This document shows positions 40,941-52,400 of a stretch of 64,000 bases of DNA, one piece after another (the first letter of the stretch is position 1; the number at the start of each line of letters is the position of its first letter). The position numbers were made by a program, and so were the translations under genes. The DNA is from Leishmania mexicana MHOM/GT/2001/U1103 (lineage: Eukaryota; Euglenozoa; Kinetoplastea; Trypanosomatida; Trypanosomatidae), in the NCBI RefSeq assembly GCF_000234665.1, contig NC_018331.1, positions 682,001 to 746,000 of the forward strand, in the 5' to 3' direction. The notes below the pieces were generated by a model. The model searched no databases. It saw only the letters and a program-made list of their open reading frames with translations, and was not told the DNA's origin.

Positions 40941-42035
40941 GGGCGCACGTAAAAATGTGTGGGCGGGCCGGTGCGCGGGGGAGAAGGGGGGAGAATGGCG
41001 TCCATCAGCCAAAATGATCAGGAACGAAAGAGGGAAACACACACACACACACACAGGCACACGCCGGCTAAACAGAAGGAGCGAGTGGGACAGGCCGGCA
41101 GAGAACGAGCGAAAAAGCGCGAACAGCGCGGTAGCGCCGAGACGAAAACCCACCAGCGTGAAGGGGACGGAGGAAGAGAAAGGGGGTGGGGAGCGAGATG
41201 AAGGCAACGCAAGCAAGAAGGGATCAGGGAAGAGGAATTGATGCGACATGTCAGCGGGCAGTGATACGCTGTTGCTCGTTAACAAGGAGAAGGTAAATTT
41301 ATTCAAGGTGGTGCGTTGCTTTCTGTTTTATTATCTTGCTCTCTCATCCACTTCTCGTCTGTCCGTCTTCTCTACGAGTTCCGCCCGCCTTTTTCTCCCA
41401 GCTTGTTCACGAAAAAAAAAATGTGCACCTCCGCCTGCGGTCTTCGCACGGCCCCTGTCGTGAGGACGGCGTCGAAAACTCTGTGATGTTGCACTGCGGG
41501 GAGGAGGGGTCTCTTTACTTTGTTTCCTTCCACAACTCTGACTTTAGTTGTGTTCAATGCTCTTTCTGAAAAGGGTAAGGGAGAGGTGCTGTTGACTGAT
41601 GAGGTTGGCCTGTTTCTGATGTCCCTGTTGCGCCTCGCCATCACGCAAGAGTATCAAAATTTGTGACACATGAGCAGGCAGACGCGAAACACCAACACCA
41701 CCAAGCCATCATCCTTCACGTCTCCATCCATCAAAGGCCCCTCCCCCCACCCCACCACCATTACCACCAGCTCCTGCACAGAGCAGGACAGAGTACGCTA
41801 GCGGATAGGCAAAGAGCAACGAAACGGCCGTGGGTTCAACGTGAATGCACACGCACACACACATATATATATATACGTACGAATAACGGTGCGCTCAAAG
41901 CGAAAAGCAGAGAGTGATGTAAAACAGCAGTACAGAAAAGGGGCGTAGGGAAAGGGAGGAGGTGGGAGGCATCAACACTGTTGGGGTCCCCTCCCTCACT
42001 GTACAAGACATCATCGGGCCATGCGAAGCGGTGAA

Positions 42036-42096
42036 AAGAGAGAGAGGCAGACAGACAGGCAGACAGAGAGGGAGACAGAGAGGGAGAGAGAGAGAC
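42036..42096. repeat. AGAC/GAGA purine-rich simple repeat
   Basis: Mixed GA and CAGA units on the plus strand; a long CT-rich tract in the minus-strand transcript. Confidence 0.8.
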
Positions 42097-42337
42097 TCAT
42101 TCTTTGTGTGTGTGTGTATGCGTGTGCGTGTGTATGTGTTAAAATGGGAATGAAAATAAAGAAGAGGGAGGCCACCACACGTGAACAGCTCAGAGAGAGG
42201 GGGTGAGGGGGGCAATAAAGTTTTGAACAACGCGGGCCATAATAAAACAGAAGCATGCGCACAGGACGAAGAAAAGAGAGGCACACACCCACACACGCAA
42301 ACACACACACAAAGAGGCAGTCCCACGTGCATGTCGC

Positions 42338-42362
42338 GTGTGTGTGTGTGTGTGTGTGTGTG
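42338..42362. repeat. (GT)n microsatellite
   Basis: Twelve GT units. Confidence 0.9.
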
Positions 42363-42466
42363 CCTCTCGCTTGCTCTCTCTCTCATTCTCCTTTTTTTAT
42401 TTGCTTGTTTCTTTTCGATTTCTACTCCGTGAAACTGAATGGGTGCGATGCGGGACGACGGTGTAT

Positions 42467-42508
42467 GGCGGGGCGGGGCGGGGCGGGGGGAGGGGAGGGG
42501 AGGGAAGA
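42467..42508. repeat. G-run cluster (GGGGC then GGGGA units)
   Basis: Eight or more G-runs of three to six G separated by one base, the densest G-quadruplex candidate in the window, on the strand opposite to the transcript. Confidence 0.8.
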
Positions 42509-42679
42509 GGAGTAGAGTAGACGAAGGCATACAACATGTTGGTCACGGCTTTGTCTGCTCAGCAATAAGTTGCACGTGGGTGTGTCGGTCTGTGTACTAA
42601 AAAAAAACTTATTTTCTGTGTGTCTGTCTCTCAGTGTGCCTGTGTGTGTGTGTGAGTGGGTGGGTTGGTGTGGGTGTGT

Positions 42680-42716
42680 GCACGGAGGAGAGTGCGGAGT
42701 CACCCGCCCCCTCCAG
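42680..42716 (+). repeat. Dispersed 36-37 nt motif, copy 1
   Basis: CACGGAGGAGAGTGCGGAGT followed by CACCCGCCCCCTCCAG. The same motif, with one substitution and one C fewer, occurs at 47369-47404. Both copies follow a short GT-rich stretch and begin a complex segment; similarity downstream is not obvious. Confidence 0.6.
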
Positions 42717-44713
42717 CTTCCCGTCTCACTTGGTGGAGACATGAAGGTGGTCGGGTGGGTGGAGGAGCATGCTATAAAGGCACGGGCCGCGGGAAAAACG
42801 AGCGCGAAGGTCGCTGCGGCCCCTTCTCAAAGAGCATGGAAGTCAGGATTAACACGGACGGGTAGAACAACGATTTGGCCTCCACTGGGCAGCGAAAACT
42901 CGATCGTGCCCCCGATCTCCCCGCGCCGTTATGTACCAAGAGAAGCGTACAAAGATAAAGAGAGCGAAGGGAAGTAACAATAACAATCCCAAAGGCCGAT
43001 GTGTCCACTCGCCCCGCTTGGGGAAGGAGAGGGGCAGGAGGTACGGAGTGGAGGGCGAGAGCTAGTAGTCAGCCTTCACGGTCCAAAGCAAGTCCTCACC
43101 ATCGTGTAGAACAAATAGTGGGGAGGGAGGAGGGGGTATGGCGTGAGAATACGTAAGCTTACCATCTATGAAACGACGCAAGTGGGGGAAGGAGGAGGGG
43201 ATAAAAGAGGACAACGAGCATTACAAGAGCCCACGAGGCAACGCAGATATTTGGGGGGAGAGAGGGAGGAAGAGAGCACCATATAAGAGTGCGTAAAACG
43301 CCGGAAAGAAGAAGGGTATAGTGGTAGTGGAGTGGGGGGTATGAGTTTATAGAAAGGGAGACCCACCCACGCACATAGATAGATATAGATGGATAGAGAG
43401 AGGGGGGATAGAGGGGAGGCATGCACACAATCAGGAGGGCGAGGGGGAGAGAGGGAGAGACATGAGGAGCCGACGAAAATATATAACAACAAGGGACGGA
43501 AGGCGATTCAACACATAAAAATGAGCTCTGTTCAGTCTTAGGAGCAGCCAAACGATGAAGGGTGGCAATGATGATGACGGTGGTGGTACGGGGTGAGGGT
43601 GGGGGCAGTGAGGCTGGATAGAGAGAGAGAGACAGACAGACAGATAGAGAGGTGGAAAAGGCAGCACGCGGTAAAAAATCCGCCAGTACATGTGATGATA
43701 CAGACAGCCCCTCCCCCCTCCCTCCCTCGACGCATCAGTACTCGCGTTGTCGGGCTAGGGGAGAGGAGAGGGGAGGGGACTTCTGGTGCAGAGGAAAGAA
43801 TGGAAACAGCAACAAAGACGAAGGGAAAGACGGGGACGGCTGTCGGAGCGTTGCAGCAGCGGCAGCCGCCTTTTACAGCAACAGGTGATGGGGGGGGCAA
43901 GAGAAGAAGCAATACTGGCGGGATGGGAGGCAGTAGTGGTGGTGGTGGGAGGGACGGCAAGAGGGGGGGGGGGCAAAGTATTTGTGTGGGGTATAGAAGG
44001 CACATAGCCGAGGTCCAACCTCAACCCTGTTTGAGTACATCGGGAGCGCGTGCGTGTGCGCGAGCCCAAGCGAGGTGGATGGGATAAGAGGGGGCCGGGT
44101 ACAGCGAGGGCAGACGCCATCGTCGAGCATTGCAAGCGTGAAGAAACCAAGGGGAGAAGGGTCGGTGGAGAAGCCACGGAGAAGAGTCAGGACACGACAC
44201 GAAAGTGTGTTACAGCGAAAGAGGGAGAGGTCAACGCAGGAAATGGGAAACGGTGGCTGAATCGGAACAACGAAAACAAAGGACCGGCGGAGGAGACAGG
44301 CCCCAAGAAGGGAGGGAGGGAGGAGGAAGACAGAAGGGTGTGTGTGTTGGGGGGCGATCAGGACCAAAGAAGTACGGCAGGAGAAGAAACGGCAAAAAGG
44401 AAGAAAGACACTTGTCCAACGAAACGGACACACACACCACACACACACGCACGCACGCACGACAGAATGAGCTAAGAGAGAGGGGGGAGGTAAAGAGCGG
44501 GAGAGATAGGGAGGAAGATTATGGGTGCTTGGTGAGGAAGAGGTGCGCTTGAGCGCCTACTAACACCAAGACAGATCTACCCGGCTAAAGCATACACGCA
44601 CCTGCACTTAAGCTCTTCTTTGCCTAATGGTTCCCTGCCACTCCCCCTTCCACCGTTCCACGGTCGCCGGGACACCTCTGTGGGGGAGGGGGATCGGCAG
44701 TGCCGCCCATCTC

Positions 44714-46420
44714 TTAGCGCATCTGCCGCAGCCGCGGTGACCCACACGGCCGCTGCAGATCAAGCGGCGGGGGTGCGAATGGCTGGCCATTTAGGCAGTC
44801 AATGCGCGGCGATAGTGGTCCGGCATCTGTACCGTTGCCCGACAGGAAGCCCTGGCCGATGGCATCGCTGAAGAAGGCTGGCGCGCCAGTGCCCCGTGAC
44901 GACATCATCATCGGGTTCTCGGCAGCGCCGTCGATATGTTCAACGACGCCGGACGCGGTATTCGTGTTCTTCACAAGCCCTGCGTCCGCTGCAGTCACAC
45001 CCACAGCACCGCCGTCCGCAACAGCGTCGCCGCCGTTTTGGTCCTTGGGGTGCTGGCGAGTACTGCAGTTGACATTCAACGTGAGCATCTGCGGCATCAC
45101 GCCACCAGAACCGTTCGCGGGCACGCAGCTAAGATCGCTGCTCAACTCCGTGCAAGAGTCACGCAGAGAGCACAGCAACACATACAGGAACTGGTACTGT
45201 GGCTCCTCTTCAAACTCCATGCAGCGAGCGTAGTTGAGGACGTCCCGGAAGGCCTCCGGGCAGCCGGCGCAGATCGAGTCCAGCGTCATCTCCGCCTTCA
45301 TCTGCGCAATGCGCTTCTCCTTCGCATCCGGGTCACTGATGCGCAGACCCGACCACGGCAGACGGCCTCGAAAAAGATAGATCATGACGTAGACGAGCTG
45401 CTCGATGTCATCGCGGCGGGACAGGGTGTGGCCCATGTGTGTCCGCAGTGATGCGTAGCGTGGGGTGCCAACGAAGCTGTGGTTCGTGATGAGAGGACGA
45501 TGTGTGCCCTTGCGGTCACGGAAGTGGACGCTCAGGCCAAAGTCCACCAAGTATAGCTGTTCCGAGTCCTCACGGCCAAACAGAATGTTGTCTGGCTTCA
45601 AGTCCGCGTGCACGTACCCGGCGCGGTGCACGTGCTCGAGACTCCTGAGAACCTGATCTGCGATCATCACCGTCGCAAACAACGACAGGCGCCCTTGCTG
45701 CCGGTGGACATTTGCGACGGACTGGCCGTGCAAGGACATGATGAGCACGCGGCTCATGCCATCCTGGCCATAGTACTTCAGCTTCGCAATCCCTACCTTC
45801 TCCTGCTTCGTCTCATCTGCTGCCGCGGCGGCCTCGTTTTCGGCACGCCGCCCGTTTCCGCACCGTGCCTTCTCCTGCTGCAGCCGCATCAACTGGTGCT
45901 GTTGCTGGGTCACCATGTAAACCTGGATAGACTTGTGTATCTCCTGCATCACCTTCGCCTCATGGAAGAGAAAAGACTGCTCAGGCAGAGCGTTTGCGTC
46001 GGTCACCCGCTCCACCTTGACAGCGATCGGCACCGGCTGGTCGCGCTCCTCTGCGCGGTAAACATCGCCAAAGCCGCCGCTGCCGAGTCGATCGAGAAGG
46101 GTGAAGCGGCCGCCGAAGATGCTCTGGGGTTGGTTGCTGCGGCCCTGCTGGTGGGTCTGCTGTGGTTGCTGCGGCGGTGGCGCTTGTTGCTGCAGCTCAG
46201 GAGCAAGGGGGGCGCCAGCTATCACCGCGGGAGGCGCGGTGCCGAGCTGTGGATGCGGTCGCACGGGTTGGCTGTCGTACGGATGGCACGGGCGATTTTG
46301 ATGCGGGTGTACGGCGCTGACTCCAACGCTCATGTTTGGATAAAGTGGTGGCGGTGGTCTTTGAGCCGCTACATCGTTCTGCGCGTGCGCGGCCTGCGCG
46401 GTACGGCTCGTCAGTGTCAT
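44714..46420 (-). CDS. Casein kinase 1-like Ser/Thr protein kinase
   Basis: A 568-residue kinase. The catalytic domain (about 105-420) has the P-loop LGSGGFGDVY (about 112), VAIK-type lysine in IAVKVE, catalytic loop HADLKPDNIL (about 272), DFG (about 292), and the CK1-specific GTPRYASLRTHMGHTLSRRD followed by DIEQLVYVMIYLFRGRLPW, which replaces the usual APE motif. These place it in the CK1 group. Two oddities: the Arg of the usual HRD triad is Ala, and about 50 residues rich in Gln, Ala and Glu are inserted between the alphaC helix and beta4 (about 165-220). The N-terminal 100 residues are Pro/Gln-rich and the C-terminal 150 residues are low-complexity, both probably disordered. Substrates cannot be told. 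The ATG at 46420 is the first in frame. Confidence 0.88.
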   Translation of the reverse strand: MTLTSRTAQAAHAQNDVAAQRPPPPLYPNMSVGVSAVHPHQNRPCHPYDSQPVRPHPQLGTAPPAVIAGAPLAPELQQQAPPPQQPQQTHQQGRSNQPQSIFGGRFTLLDRLGSGGFGDVYRAEERDQPVPIAVKVERVTDANALPEQSFLFHEAKVMQEIHKSIQVYMVTQQQHQLMRLQQEKARCGNGRRAENEAAAAADETKQEKVGIAKLKYYGQDGMSRVLIMSLHGQSVANVHRQQGRLSLFATVMIADQVLRSLEHVHRAGYVHADLKPDNILFGREDSEQLYLVDFGLSVHFRDRKGTHRPLITNHSFVGTPRYASLRTHMGHTLSRRDDIEQLVYVMIYLFRGRLPWSGLRISDPDAKEKRIAQMKAEMTLDSICAGCPEAFRDVLNYARCMEFEEEPQYQFLYVLLCSLRDSCTELSSDLSCVPANGSGGVMPQMLTLNVNCSTRQHPKDQNGGDAVADGGAVGVTAADAGLVKNTNTASGVVEHIDGAAENPMMMSSRGTGAPAFFSDAIGQGFLSGNGTDAGPLSPRIDCLNGQPFAPPPLDLQRPCGSPRLRQMR

Positions 46421-47368
46421 GTACTGATGTGTGATAGCAGTGTATCCAATGTGAGGGCGTGGGGCGCGGTGTCTTCAAGCGAGCGACAGAACGAAAGAAA
46501 AAAACGAAGCGAGGGGACGCCGGCCAAGCGCTTTGTGGGCTACACGAGATGGCGCTGCAGAAGGATGAGGAGAGGCAGAATGGGAGAGAAGGGGGTGGAG
46601 ACACGCAGAGAGAGAGGGGGGAGATGAGGGCGGGGGGGGGGGTTATAGATGCCTCGGGGAGGCGAGAGTGATGAAAAGCAACGCAAACGGAGCCAGAAAA
46701 GGATCACACACTCGACGAGGGCCAACAGAGACGCAAGTTCGTCTCGCGATGAGCCGCAAAACAAGAAAGCCGTGAGGGCAAAGGGAACGTGGGAAGCAAA
46801 CCGAAGCCAACCACCACCGCACAGATGCAGACGTGGAAGGGCAGTGCCGTGGAGCGCGACAGAGAGAAAGTGGGCGGATCTCTCGTGGCAGGATATTGAA
46901 CGCCAAGCAGAGTGAGATGACGTAGAAAACAGAGTAGAGGCCAAGAAAAGACGATGACAGTGATGATACGGGTGGCCCCGCATTCAACACAACAGGTTTC
47001 GATAAAGACGAAAAAGGTAGCAAGAGAGAGAGAGAGAAAGACACCCCTCCCTCGAAAATATCTGTTCTGTTGTTTCTTTCGTTTTCTGAAGCGAGCGTGT
47101 GATTCCGCTTTCGTCCGCTGTTAAACGGCCAGCATTCCGTCGCCAGCGTGAGCAGGTGAAATGGGTGAGAGAAGGGAGAAGGCGAGAGTTCCACGGAGGC
47201 CACTTGAGCGAGTCCGGCATATTTGTTGCAGTCCATCTGACCGCTGAGGGCGATATGTGCGTGATTGTGCCGCCTACACGCCGACAGCCATATCCCGCCA
47301 GGAATAGAGTGCGTCTCTTTACACAAGAGCACACCGATACACGTATATGCCTGTGCTTGTGTGTGTAT

Positions 47369-47404
47369 GCACGGTGGAGAGTGCGGAGTCACCCGCCCCT
47401 CCAG
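47369..47404 (+). repeat. Dispersed 36-37 nt motif, copy 2
   Basis: CACGGTGGAGAGTGCGGAGT followed by CACCCGCCCCTCCAG, matching 42680-42716. It marks the start of a complex, GC-balanced segment to about 48110 that may be an old retroposon in the 3'UTR of the upstream minus-strand gene. Confidence 0.6.
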
Positions 47405-48356
47405 TTATATGTCGCGCCTCACCGTGCCGCCAGTTGCGCTCCTTCGCACTTGGTGTGCAGGATCACGACTCGGCCTATCTGTGGGGCTCTCGACGGATTT
47501 TATGCTACGGGCCGTGGATTAGGCATGAATGGTGAGTCACAGAGTGACGTGGCGCCGCGTTGGCTGCATGGCTGTGTGAAGATCGCCTGTCAGGACAGCA
47601 GCGATGGCAGAGGCGCCATCCAAATGACGGGGAGCCGCAGCTCCAGCAGAGAAGACAATAAAAAGAAAAGGCGCCTCACACGCGCCGCGCACCGCTCGGT
47701 GCTCTGCTGAACCTACACACTATCGGTGGGGCCGTGCCCCCATCGCGTGCCCGTGGTGACACCCCGTCTTCCTGCTGTTCTGCGAGCCCGCGCTCTCTTT
47801 GTACCATCTCACCGTCTCATGCTTCTGCTCGCCGTTAAACACATCAGGACCACGGGGCCCATCGTCCGCTCGTCCCGGGAGCGTGCGCTGCAGAGGGTGA
47901 GCACGTGTGAGGGCCGTGCTGGAGTGAAGAGGCCGTCGAAGGGCCTCTTTAAGGCCAGCGCAGTGTCGCGGCTCTCTCGTAGCATCATATCCCGCCTGCT
48001 GAGTGCGACGCCGCCGATCGTCGAGACGACGACGAGGGTCTGCATCATGTACGCTGTCTGGGCAACACGGGTTGGTTCTGACAATTTGGACAAGGTTTGA
48101 GTGCTCAGCAGAGGCCCATGTCACCATCCGCGTCGTCCCCCGGCAGCGGGCGCTGGCGGGAGGAGAAGGGGTTGAAGAAACACGACGAGGGAATGGAAAG
48201 AGGGGAGAGAAGCGGCCCTCGCACACGCAGAAGGAACAGGCAACGCAGAGGAGCAGGAGGAGGTTTACTGTACTGCGTTCTTTTCCCTTCGCCTCCTGCT
48301 CGAGGAGACGAAGAACACGGGAGAAGGACTTCCTCTCATGCGCACCTCTCGCTCTC

Positions 48357-48376
48357 TATATCTATATATAGATATA
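48357..48376. repeat. Perfect 20-nt AT palindrome
   Basis: TATATCTATATATAGATATA is identical to its reverse complement. Confidence 0.85.
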
Positions 48377-49131
48377 TGTGTGACGAGCACCGAGATCGGA
48401 CCTTCTTGTGCGTTGCGTAGGCGTCCCGGTTTTCTGCGTGCAGGAGGGAGAAAGACGGAGAGGGCATGGGAAAGAACGGAGAACGGGTGCGTGGAATACG
48501 CGGCATCGTGCGGGGACTGTCGCCGAGATGCTTCCATTTGCAGTGACCGTCGTGTGACAGTTTTGTCCCTGCGCGCGTGTGCGTACGCACAGGGACAACG
48601 GCGCCGACAAGGAGAGGGGGTGCCATGTGCGAGCGCGAGGAAGGGGAGGAAGAAGCAAGAGAGCAACAGCGGCAAGTAAGCGTAAGCGCTTGAGTTGGTG
48701 AGAGGGGCGTGCGTACGCCGGCGCAGCACCCAGAGAGATCCTGTCGTGCGCAGCTGAAGTATGGCGGTGGTAGATGGCAGCAAAAGGGAGAGGGCAGCAC
48801 TCGGCACGAGGGCCGGTGGGCATGCATGCAGGCGTTAAAACTCGCTCGCTTGCACACGCAAAGACGCGCCATACCGCACGGTTACCACCCCCGCACGAGC
48901 CCCAGCAGATAGCAAGCTTCCCCTCGCGCAGCTCTGCGCGAAGGCCCTCGAATACGTGAAGTGAAACACCTGTATTGCATCTCCCTTTGTTACTGCTGCT
49001 GCTGGGGTGATTTGGCGTGGATGCGTCCCTCAGTGTGGTAGGAATAGGAGTGGTACAAGTCTCAGGAATCGGAAACCGAAAAATAAGAACGAAATAGCGA
49101 GAGACGGCGAAGGGGAAAAAGAGGGAGAGCA

Positions 49132-49163
49132 GTGCGTGCGTGCGTGTGTGTGTGCGTGCGTGC

Positions 49164-49198
<35 letters not shown>
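49132..49198. repeat. (GTGC)n/(GT)n microsatellite
   Basis: GTGC units followed by about fifteen GT units, the longest GT-type repeat in the window. It lies about 220 nt past the stop of the 1046-residue gene, inside its 3'UTR. Confidence 0.9.
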
Positions 49199-49199
<1 letters not shown>

Positions 49200-49420
49200 A
49201 GGGCGGAGCTCGTGTGTCCATCTCGGCATTGTCTGTCCTCTGTCCTTTTTCCCCCGTCACGGATGCCGCCGCTGATCCTGCGCCTGCTGCCGGCCTCTGC
49301 GGTGGGGCAAGGGAGGGAAGGGGTATGGGAGGCGGGGAGACTGGAGACGAGTGTTGCAGAGAGAGAGGCAGGCGGTGGTTTGGTGCCCAGCAGCGGCAGC
49401 GGTGAGACCGCCTGTCTCAC

Positions 49421-52400
49421 TCACAAGCGCAACGACAGCGGCCGCAGCTGGAGATTTGTCGGGAAGGAAAACGACAGGGAGGTCGGTGTGATGCTTGGTG
49501 GCGACTTCTGCAAGGGTTGCCGCTCTGGCGAAGAGCGCGTTGAAAGATGATCGGTATGGCGGTCATGATGATGGTGCACCCCCTTCTCTCCCCCAGTCGA
49601 CCTCAGCGGGTGGTTGGCCACCGTAGCAGCACCATTGCGGTGGCTCTCGTCAGACCTGCTAGAGAAGCTGCCGTCCTGCCCGGTGTCGCTAGTCTCTTCC
49701 CCTCGATTAACCCACAGCTCCTCCTCTCGCTCGTCATACGATGTGGAGGCTTCGATGTACGGTGAAGTCAGGCGCCGGCCTAACTGCAGCTGCTGCTGCT
49801 GTGTCCGCGGCGACCACAGCAATGCCACACCAAACCTCACGCGGAGCAACTGCCGCACCACCACCGACGCCTCCTCGGCAAACAGAAGACTCTTCTGCAG
49901 GCAGAAATTCTGTGCCAGCCGCGTCCAGCGCCCCACCAGCATCTCCATCCCCTCCAGATGCGCGCGGAACGTCACAGCGAGGCGGTGAGTCAGTAGCGTC
50001 TCTGCCATGTCGTTTGTGGTCATCTCCAGTGCAGCGATCTGGGCCTGTGCGGCGAGCATAGCCTCCTTGGCCTCCCGTCGCAGCTGCTGCTCGTGGAGGA
50101 CGCGACGCTGAAGCGCAGCAGTGTCGTCGCTGCTGAGGTCGCCCAGTTGACCTTCAAAACCACCCGCTACCACAGCTTCGACTCGCGTTTGTGATGTCGC
50201 GTCGCTCCGCTGCCGTGGCGACACTGGCCCACGGCCTTCGCGCGCCAGCGGGTGTGAGTGTACTGACGGAGACGTCGAGGGTGAGGTTCCGCGGCCACCA
50301 TCACCACCGCCACCGACGCGCAGTTGCGGCGTCGTGGATAGTCGGCCGGCGAAGTAGTCCCAAAGCTGTAGATCCGAGTCTCTGTTGGGGTTCCTGGTGC
50401 CGGCTGCAGCGGCACCATGTCGGCGATGCCTATCATTGTCATCCCCTGCTCCGGCCTCCCCGCTCTTGTGAGTCGTGGGCTCCTGAGACTCGCCCTCCAT
50501 GGGTGGGGGTCGACGGTATGCCTCCCATATGGCTGTTTCGATCACAGCCGATATCGAACGGCGGCCGTCTTGATCCAGTGGAGGTCGAGACTGCACCACA
50601 GGAGCGGCAGCGCGGCGACTTGTCTCATCCTGACGGGACAGCCTTGTGTCTTCCGCACCGCTTCCGTCGTCTGCTCGAGAAGCACTGCCAACTTCACGAT
50701 GATGATTGCCGCTAGTGCTTCGCGCATGTCGAGGTGCAGGAGAGAAGGGAAGTAGCACTGCTGCCGTCGTTGCTGCAGGCGCTCGAGTGCCGAGCACGGC
50801 GATGCCGTCGCTTGCTCTGGTGTGGCTTCCAAAGACGCTGTTATCACCATCTTTACGGCCAGCCGTATTGGAGGTTCTGTCATCGTACTTGCCGCGTGTT
50901 CTGCGCTGCGGCGACGTCAGTTCCGGTGGCGACCACTCCCTGCTCCGTGACCGGTGCGGTGCTCGGCAGGATGTATCACGATGGGCCCTCACTGATGCAG
51001 CGTGCAAGCTCCCGGGCAGCCGATCATGATGATGGTATAACCACCGGCGGGGGTCAGCCACAGCAGCCAAGCGATCCGCGGCCTCCTCCACAACGCGGGC
51101 GGATGGAGACACCGACAACCTCAGAGGCGACCAGTGTGGCTGCACGGGAGAGCGAGGCGAGTACACCACACACCCATCGTCGGCATCTGACATCCCATGC
51201 ATGTTTGATGGGCTCGTAGACGGGACATCATACAGGTGTCTCTCCCGCAGTGACCGTGGCGAGACTTCAGGCTTCGCTGGCATGCTCACCGCTGACATCG
51301 CTGAAGACCTCACGCTCATCAGTTGCCGTTCCACGTGCGCCAGCTCTTCGAGCAGCACGTGGCGCTCTCGCGGCGCCATTACTTCGGAAAACGGCAGCGG
51401 TGACCTCTCCTGTTGCAGACATGTCTCAGCCGCCGCGAGACGCACGGCGCGCCCGTCCCGCTGCAGTAAATCCTCCAGTGCCTCCAGCAGTTGACTCAGC
51501 ACCTTCTCCTGTATCGATGGCGAGAGGGACGTGAGAGGCATGCGAGCAGCGTCCATGAAGGGGTTCAGGTAGCTCTGTCGCTCCTCTGCTGCACCGTAGG
51601 CGTGCAACCGCTGCTGCTCCTGCCTCTGTCGCGCCACAGACGACTGGATCGACTGCATACGCTCACAGGAGCGAACCACCTTGCGTGCCATCAGCTCTAG
51701 TAGCAGCTTGTACTCGCGGACTGCGTTGACGTAGGCAGCAGTGCGGTAGCGGATCACTGGTGTGTGGTGGCAGCGTTCAAGGACCTTCTGTGACGTGGCG
51801 TGCGTGTCCCCACCAACGGCGATGGCGCAGGGGCTGCACAGGGTGAGCAAGCTCACCGGCGGCGCATCTGCGACTCGTGCAAAGAATAGCGCAGGCGCCT
51901 CAGGCCAGGTGGAGGCGGGTCCACCTTTGCACCACGCCTCGCACATCCAACACAAGGCAGCCGAGGAAGGCACAGACAAGGCAGCAGTTGCCTGGGGCAA
52001 AACGGCGGTAGCAGCGCCAGCAGCTCTGTGTGGTGTCGAAGACGGCGTGAAGCCGACTGCGGAGGGGCGGCACAAACCAGCGTAACCGGCAACGTGCCGA
52101 CCGCCACCTGGGCCAGCGACAACAGCCGCACGGGCGTTGTGGCTGCCATAGCGCGGCGGTGTCCGCGGTTGCGGGCTCGCGTCGAGCGCACTCTCCGAGG
52201 CAACGTGGGGTGAGTGCAGCCATGCGGTATGTCGGTTCGACTGAGGTGCCGCATGACGTTTATCGCCGAGGATGTTTGCGGACATGCGGATCGGGGAGGT
52301 GTAAGGCGGTGCGTGACCGCGACCGTGCAGCGCAGCGGTCGAGTGTGTGAGAAGCGTAGGGGCGCGTGCCGGTGATGCTATAGCGGAGCTGGACGGTTTT

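Larger units (their letters stand above)
39244..44713 (-). other. Long spacer between the CK1-like kinase and CWH43
   Basis: At 5.5 kb this is the longest spacer inside the minus-strand unit. No coding gene was found. It is dominated by simple sequence: (CA)n at 40914-40940 and 41036-41056, (GT)n at 42338-42362, AGAC/GAGA at 42036-42096, a G-rich block at 42467-42508 and a short GATA stretch near 43376-43400. Two complex segments stand out: about 39660-40430, and about 42680-42870, which starts with a motif also found at 47369. Confidence 0.6.
46421..49420 (-). other. Spacer between the hypothetical gene and the CK1-like kinase
   Basis: No coding gene. Plus-strand purine stretches at about 46560-46640 give the polypyrimidine tract upstream of the kinase start. 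A complex segment of about 740 bp begins with the dispersed motif at 47369 and runs to about 48110. Also present are a perfect 20-nt AT palindrome at 48357-48376 and a long GTGC/(GT)n repeat at 49132-49198. Confidence 0.6.

Noticed and set aside
47726..48100. 125-codon open frame in the spacer upstream of the CK1-like gene
   Set aside because: No homology, no domain, and it is antisense to the transcription unit; better explained as part of an old repeat segment.
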